NCBI RefSeq assembly: GCF_003012705.1
Contig: NZ_PXYL01000006.1
Location: 186,001-250,000, forward strand
Length of the DNA stretch: 64,000 bases
Direction: 5' to 3'
From: Pseudaminobacter soli (ex Li et al. 2025)
Lineage (GTDB): Bacteria > Pseudomonadota > Alphaproteobacteria > Rhizobiales > Rhizobiaceae
A program made the translations under genes and the position numbers. How positions within the stretch are numbered: position 1 is the first letter of the stretch; every line of letters begins with the position of its first letter. Shown here one piece after another: positions 61,569 to 64,000 of the stretch. The notes under the pieces were generated by a model that worked only from the letters and a program-made list of their open reading frames with translations, did not search any database and was not told the origin of the DNA.

Positions 61569-61915
61569 CAGGATTCCAGCACCGGAAACTGGTGGACGCC
61601 GTCGCCATCGAGCGGCAGCGGCTTGACCCAAAGCACAGCTTTGAGGTCGAGCAGGGCGTAGAGATGCGGGAAGAGGGCGCCGCCGCGCGAAACCTCGTAT
61701 TTCAGCGCGTCGCCCAGCTTTTCCCCGTCGATGGCGATCAGCAGCAGCCCGTTCTGACCGGCAAAATGCTTGGCCGCGGTTTCTCGGACCTGCTCAGCGG
61801 TCGAGAAATGGATGAAGCCGTCGGCGAGGTCGATGGGCGCGCCGGTGAAGGTCCCCACAGCTTCGGCCTCGCGCCAGAGCGATTCAGGGCATATCTTGTA
61901 GATGATCTGTCGCAT
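61568..61915 (-). CDS. DUF952 domain protein
   Basis: A 115-residue protein of the DUF952 family (IYKICPESLWREAEAVGTFT, DLADGFIHFSTAEQVRETAA, SRGGALFPHLYALLDLKAVL). The fold resembles a small ADP-ribosyltransferase-like or glutathione-transferase-related domain, but function is unknown. It is coupled to pyrD by one base and is the first gene of this operon, as in many alphaproteobacteria. I chose ATG at 61915; the longer frame overlaps the divergent secreted-protein gene region. Confidence 0.9.
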   Translation of the reverse strand: MRQIIYKICPESLWREAEAVGTFTGAPIDLADGFIHFSTAEQVRETAAKHFAGQNGLLLIAIDGEKLGDALKYEVSRGGALFPHLYALLDLKAVLWVKPLPLDGDGVHQFPVLES

Positions 61916-62029
61916 CAGCGCCCTATAGTCCGAAAGCGGTTGCGGGGAAAGCTGCGCTTGCAGGCCCGGACCCAATTTCCGGCGCAAAGGAAGCGCAGCC
62001 TGTCAAACTGCTTGCGAATGGAGGAAAAC

Positions 62030-62473
62030 ATGCGCCCCATTGCCATCGCCGCCGCCACGGTTTTCATCTCGCAAGCCATTGCCGGAGCACACGCTGCGGA
62101 AGACCGCTATCGGCTCGAGAAGACCGACAACGGCTATGTGCGGATGGACACGCAGACCGGCGCGATGTCGATCTGCGAGGAGCGTTCGGGACAACTGGTG
62201 TGCAAGCTCGCGGCGGACGAGCGCGAAGCCTACCAGACCCAGATCGATCAGTTGCAGAGCGCGTTGAAGGCTATCGAGAGCCGGGTTACCGCGCTTGAAA
62301 AGAACCGTCCTGCCCTACAGGCGCCGCTGCCGACCGAAGAAGAGTTCGAAAAGGGTATGAGCTATATGGAGCGCTTCTTCCGGCGCTTCATGGACATAGT
62401 CAAGGATTTCGACAAGGAAGAGAAGCAGCCGAACCAGCAGCCGCAAGGGCAGCTCGAGCCCAACAAGACCTGA
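62030..62473 (+). CDS. Small exported coiled-coil protein, unknown function
   Basis: A 147-residue protein with a cleavable signal peptide (RPIAIAAATVFISQAIAGAHA). The mature part begins AEDRYRLEKTDNGYVRMDTQ, then carries a cysteine pair (ICEERSGQLVCKLAADE) that could form a disulfide, a coiled coil (QIDQLQSALKAIESRVTALE) and an acidic/glutamine-rich tail. ATG at 62030 follows GGAGG closely; ATG at 62018 is an alternative. I recognise it as a conserved rhizobial secreted protein but no function. Confidence 0.83.
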   Translation: MRPIAIAAATVFISQAIAGAHAAEDRYRLEKTDNGYVRMDTQTGAMSICEERSGQLVCKLAADEREAYQTQIDQLQSALKAIESRVTALEKNRPALQAPLPTEEEFEKGMSYMERFFRRFMDIVKDFDKEEKQPNQQPQGQLEPNKT

Positions 62474-62627
62474 CCTCTTGGTTTTGCACCGATTTTCACC
62501 CGTCTGCTCATCCATGCGGCAGTTCCGGCCGCGACCCGCTTGAAAAGAGCGCCCATCGCCGCATAATGCCTCGCAAGATCCCGCGCCTAACAACAACGAC
62601 AAGCGAGGATTTGGGGAGGGTAGGCAT

Positions 62628-63287
62628 TTGCCGTCAGGCTACAAGTTCGTGATCGCCGACGATCATCCGCTTTTTCGGGGAGCACTCAAACAAGCCCTAT
62701 CGGGCGTGGCTCAAAAAACAACCATCCTTGAGGCTGGCGATTTCGAATCCACCAAGTCGCTGGTGGCCGCCAACGAGGACATCGATCTTCTTCTGCTCGA
62801 CCTTTCGATGCCTGGCACAAGCGGTCTGTCGGGCCTGATCTCGCTGCGCGGCATCCATACGGACGTGCCGATGGTGGTGGTTTCGGCCCATGACGAGCCG
62901 GAAACCATCCGCCGGGCGCTGGAGCTCGGCGCCTCGGGGTTCATCTCCAAGTCGGCGAGCATGGACGATATCCGCAGCGCGGTGCAGACGGTGCTGTCGG
63001 GAGGCATCGCCGCGCCGGTTGGTGTCGACTTCGGCGTCGAGCGCGATCCTGAGGTTTCCGATCTCATCAAGCGCCTGCAATCGCTGACGCCGCAGCAGGC
63101 CAGGGTGCTCGGCATGCTGGGGGAGGGGCTGCTCAACAAGCAGATAGCCTACGAGCTTTCGGTGTCGGAAGCCACGATCAAGGCACATGTCTCGGCCATC
63201 TTGCAGAAGCTTGGCGTCGACAGCCGCACCCAGGCGGTCATCATGCTCTCCAAGATCGGCGGCGACCCGCGCGCAGCCGTGCAGTAG
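62628..63287 (+). CDS. LuxR family DNA-binding response regulator
   Basis: A 219-residue response regulator. The receiver domain has the acidic pocket (IADDHPLFR), phospho-acceptor Asp58 (LLLLDLSMPGTSG) and Lys in GFISKSAS. The LuxR helix-turn-helix is near residues 150-210 (LTPQQARVLGMLGEGLLNKQ, then SEATIKAHVSAILQKLGVDS). It begins with TTG at 62628, eight bases after GGGGAGGG. It faces the end of a hybrid histidine kinase gene that is probably its partner. Confidence 0.94.
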   Translation: MPSGYKFVIADDHPLFRGALKQALSGVAQKTTILEAGDFESTKSLVAANEDIDLLLLDLSMPGTSGLSGLISLRGIHTDVPMVVVSAHDEPETIRRALELGASGFISKSASMDDIRSAVQTVLSGGIAAPVGVDFGVERDPEVSDLIKRLQSLTPQQARVLGMLGEGLLNKQIAYELSVSEATIKAHVSAILQKLGVDSRTQAVIMLSKIGGDPRAAVQ

Positions 63288-63296
63288 GCAAGTTCG

Positions 63297-64000
63297 CTAT
63301 TCGGCGGCGGATGCCATGCGCCGCAGCCGCATCATCGTCGAGCGCAGCACGGCCGGCTTGATCGGCTTGTTGATCACTGGCACGTCGAGCTCATCGGCCG
63401 CCGAGCGAACCTCGTTCGACCGGTCTGCGGTCAGAAGCGCGGCCGGTGTGTCGCGGCCATAGATCGCACGGAGGTCGGCGATGACGTCAAGGCCGTTTTC
63501 GCCACCGTCGAGATGATAGTCGGCCAGGATCACGTCTGGCCGATCTGCTGGGCGAGCGTCCTCGAAGTCCCGCAGGCCGGAATAGGCGTAGACATCGCAA
63601 CCCCAGCCTTCGAGCAGCAGGCGCATGCCTTCCAGAATGCGCGTGTCATTGTCGATACAAAACACGGTCAGGCCGTTGAGCGCTGCGCCGGGCGTGGGGT
63701 GAGGCTTCGCCTCCACGGCCAGAGTTTCCTCCGGCGCCTCCGTCACAGGCAGGATGACCGAGAAGCGCGTGCCCATGCCGCGATCGGAAAAGATCTGTAG
63801 TTCCAGCCGCAAGACGCGGGCAATGCGATCCACAATCGACAGGCCAAGTCCAAGCCCTTCGGCTTCTCGCGCGCCTTCATCGAGGCGCAAGAATTCGCGA
63901 AAAACCGTGTTGAGCTGGTCGGCGGGAATACCGATGCCGGTGTCGATGACTTGGATCTCGGCCAGTTCGCCACGTCGCCTGACGCCTAAGAGGATGCTGC
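63297..64000 (-). CDS. Hybrid sensor histidine kinase, C-terminal part (truncated at window edge)
   Basis: About 234 residues of the C-terminus are visible; the rest lies beyond the right edge. The end of the HATPase_c domain (DTGIGIPADQLNTVFREFL, then GLGLGLSIVDRIARVL) is followed by a receiver domain with DYHLDGGENG, probably the phosphorylation site, and VINKPIKPAVL. It is a hybrid kinase in convergent orientation with the LuxR-type regulator, their genes ending 10 bases apart. This is a common rhizobial pairing. The sensory domain is unseen. Confidence 0.93.
   Translation of the reverse strand, partial: SILLGVRRRGELAEIQVIDTGIGIPADQLNTVFREFLRLDEGAREAEGLGLGLSIVDRIARVLRLELQIFSDRGMGTRFSVILPVTEAPEETLAVEAKPHPTPGAALNGLTVFCIDNDTRILEGMRLLLEGWGCDVYAYSGLRDFEDARPADRPDVILADYHLDGGENGLDVIADLRAIYGRDTPAALLTADRSNEVRSAADELDVPVINKPIKPAVLRSTMMRLRRMASAAE

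Overview
This GC-rich window looks chromosomal and comes from an alphaproteobacterium, most likely of the Rhizobiales (Hyphomicrobiales; a Mesorhizobium/Phyllobacteriaceae-like lineage is my inference). The pointers are gcrA with a cluster of GANTC sites, a PodJ-like polarity factor, a class I lysyl-tRNA synthetase, a SAM-II riboswitch before metZ, a two-domain dCTP deaminase and the TauE/TIGR02186 pair. Most genes have the same codon style and are tightly packed, with many 1- or 4-base start/stop overlaps. No rRNA, CRISPR array, plasmid gene or intact prophage is visible.

Layout. 1-1.1 kb: end of a chemotaxis receptor. 1.2-3.6 kb: azlC-azlD-hydrolase operon divergent from an Lrp/AsnC regulator. 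3.7 kb: tRNA-Thr(CGT). 4.2-12.5 kb: a DNA-repair cluster, with ATP-dependent DNA ligase and exonuclease on the minus strand and DEXH helicase and PdeM phosphoesterase on the plus strand, around a TPR-methyltransferase and a tiny coiled-coil gene. 12.5-18 kb: exporters (TauE/SafE, YdcZ, LysE) and regulators (LysR, AraC). 18-22 kb: podJ-like gene. 22.3-31.2 kb: fatty-acid/branched-chain acyl-CoA oxidation locus: MerR regulator, two acyl-CoA dehydrogenases, OsmC, thiolase, FadB-type protein and a thioesterase. A DUF559 nuclease-like gene framed by inverted two-hairpin repeats is wedged between the two dehydrogenases.

31-41 kb: small membrane and hypothetical genes, an S24-type repressor, a nuclease-like exported protein, lysS, a TerB-like gene, a sterol-desaturase-like gene, a periplasmic binding protein, a processive glycosyltransferase and ppk2. 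41-45 kb: phoR and phoU, separated by a class D beta-lactamase and an ArsR/SRPBCC pair, with no pst transporter genes between them. 45-50 kb: gcrA, argD-argF, hslO, apaG and a CDP-alcohol phosphatidyltransferase. 50-55.7 kb: TetR/hydrolase pair, an SRPBCC gene, metZ with its SAM-II leader, and the dCTP deaminase. 55.8-57.7 kb: an isolated phage-tail-like DUF2793 gene beside tRNA-Gly(CCC). 57.8-64 kb: small membrane protein, HDAC-like deacetylase, MATE exporter, pyrD-DUF952, a small secreted protein, a LuxR-type response regulator and the end of a hybrid histidine kinase cut by the window edge.

The strongest leads are: (1) the DUF559 gene whose right-hand flanking repeat encodes its own C-terminus and whose stop overlaps the next dehydrogenase start; (2) the SAM-II/terminator switch with a visible antiterminator complement; (3) the repair cluster split around a methyltransferase; (4) the phoR...phoU interval lacking pst genes; (5) the GANTC cluster at gcrA. 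All functions are inferred from sequence reading; no database search was run.
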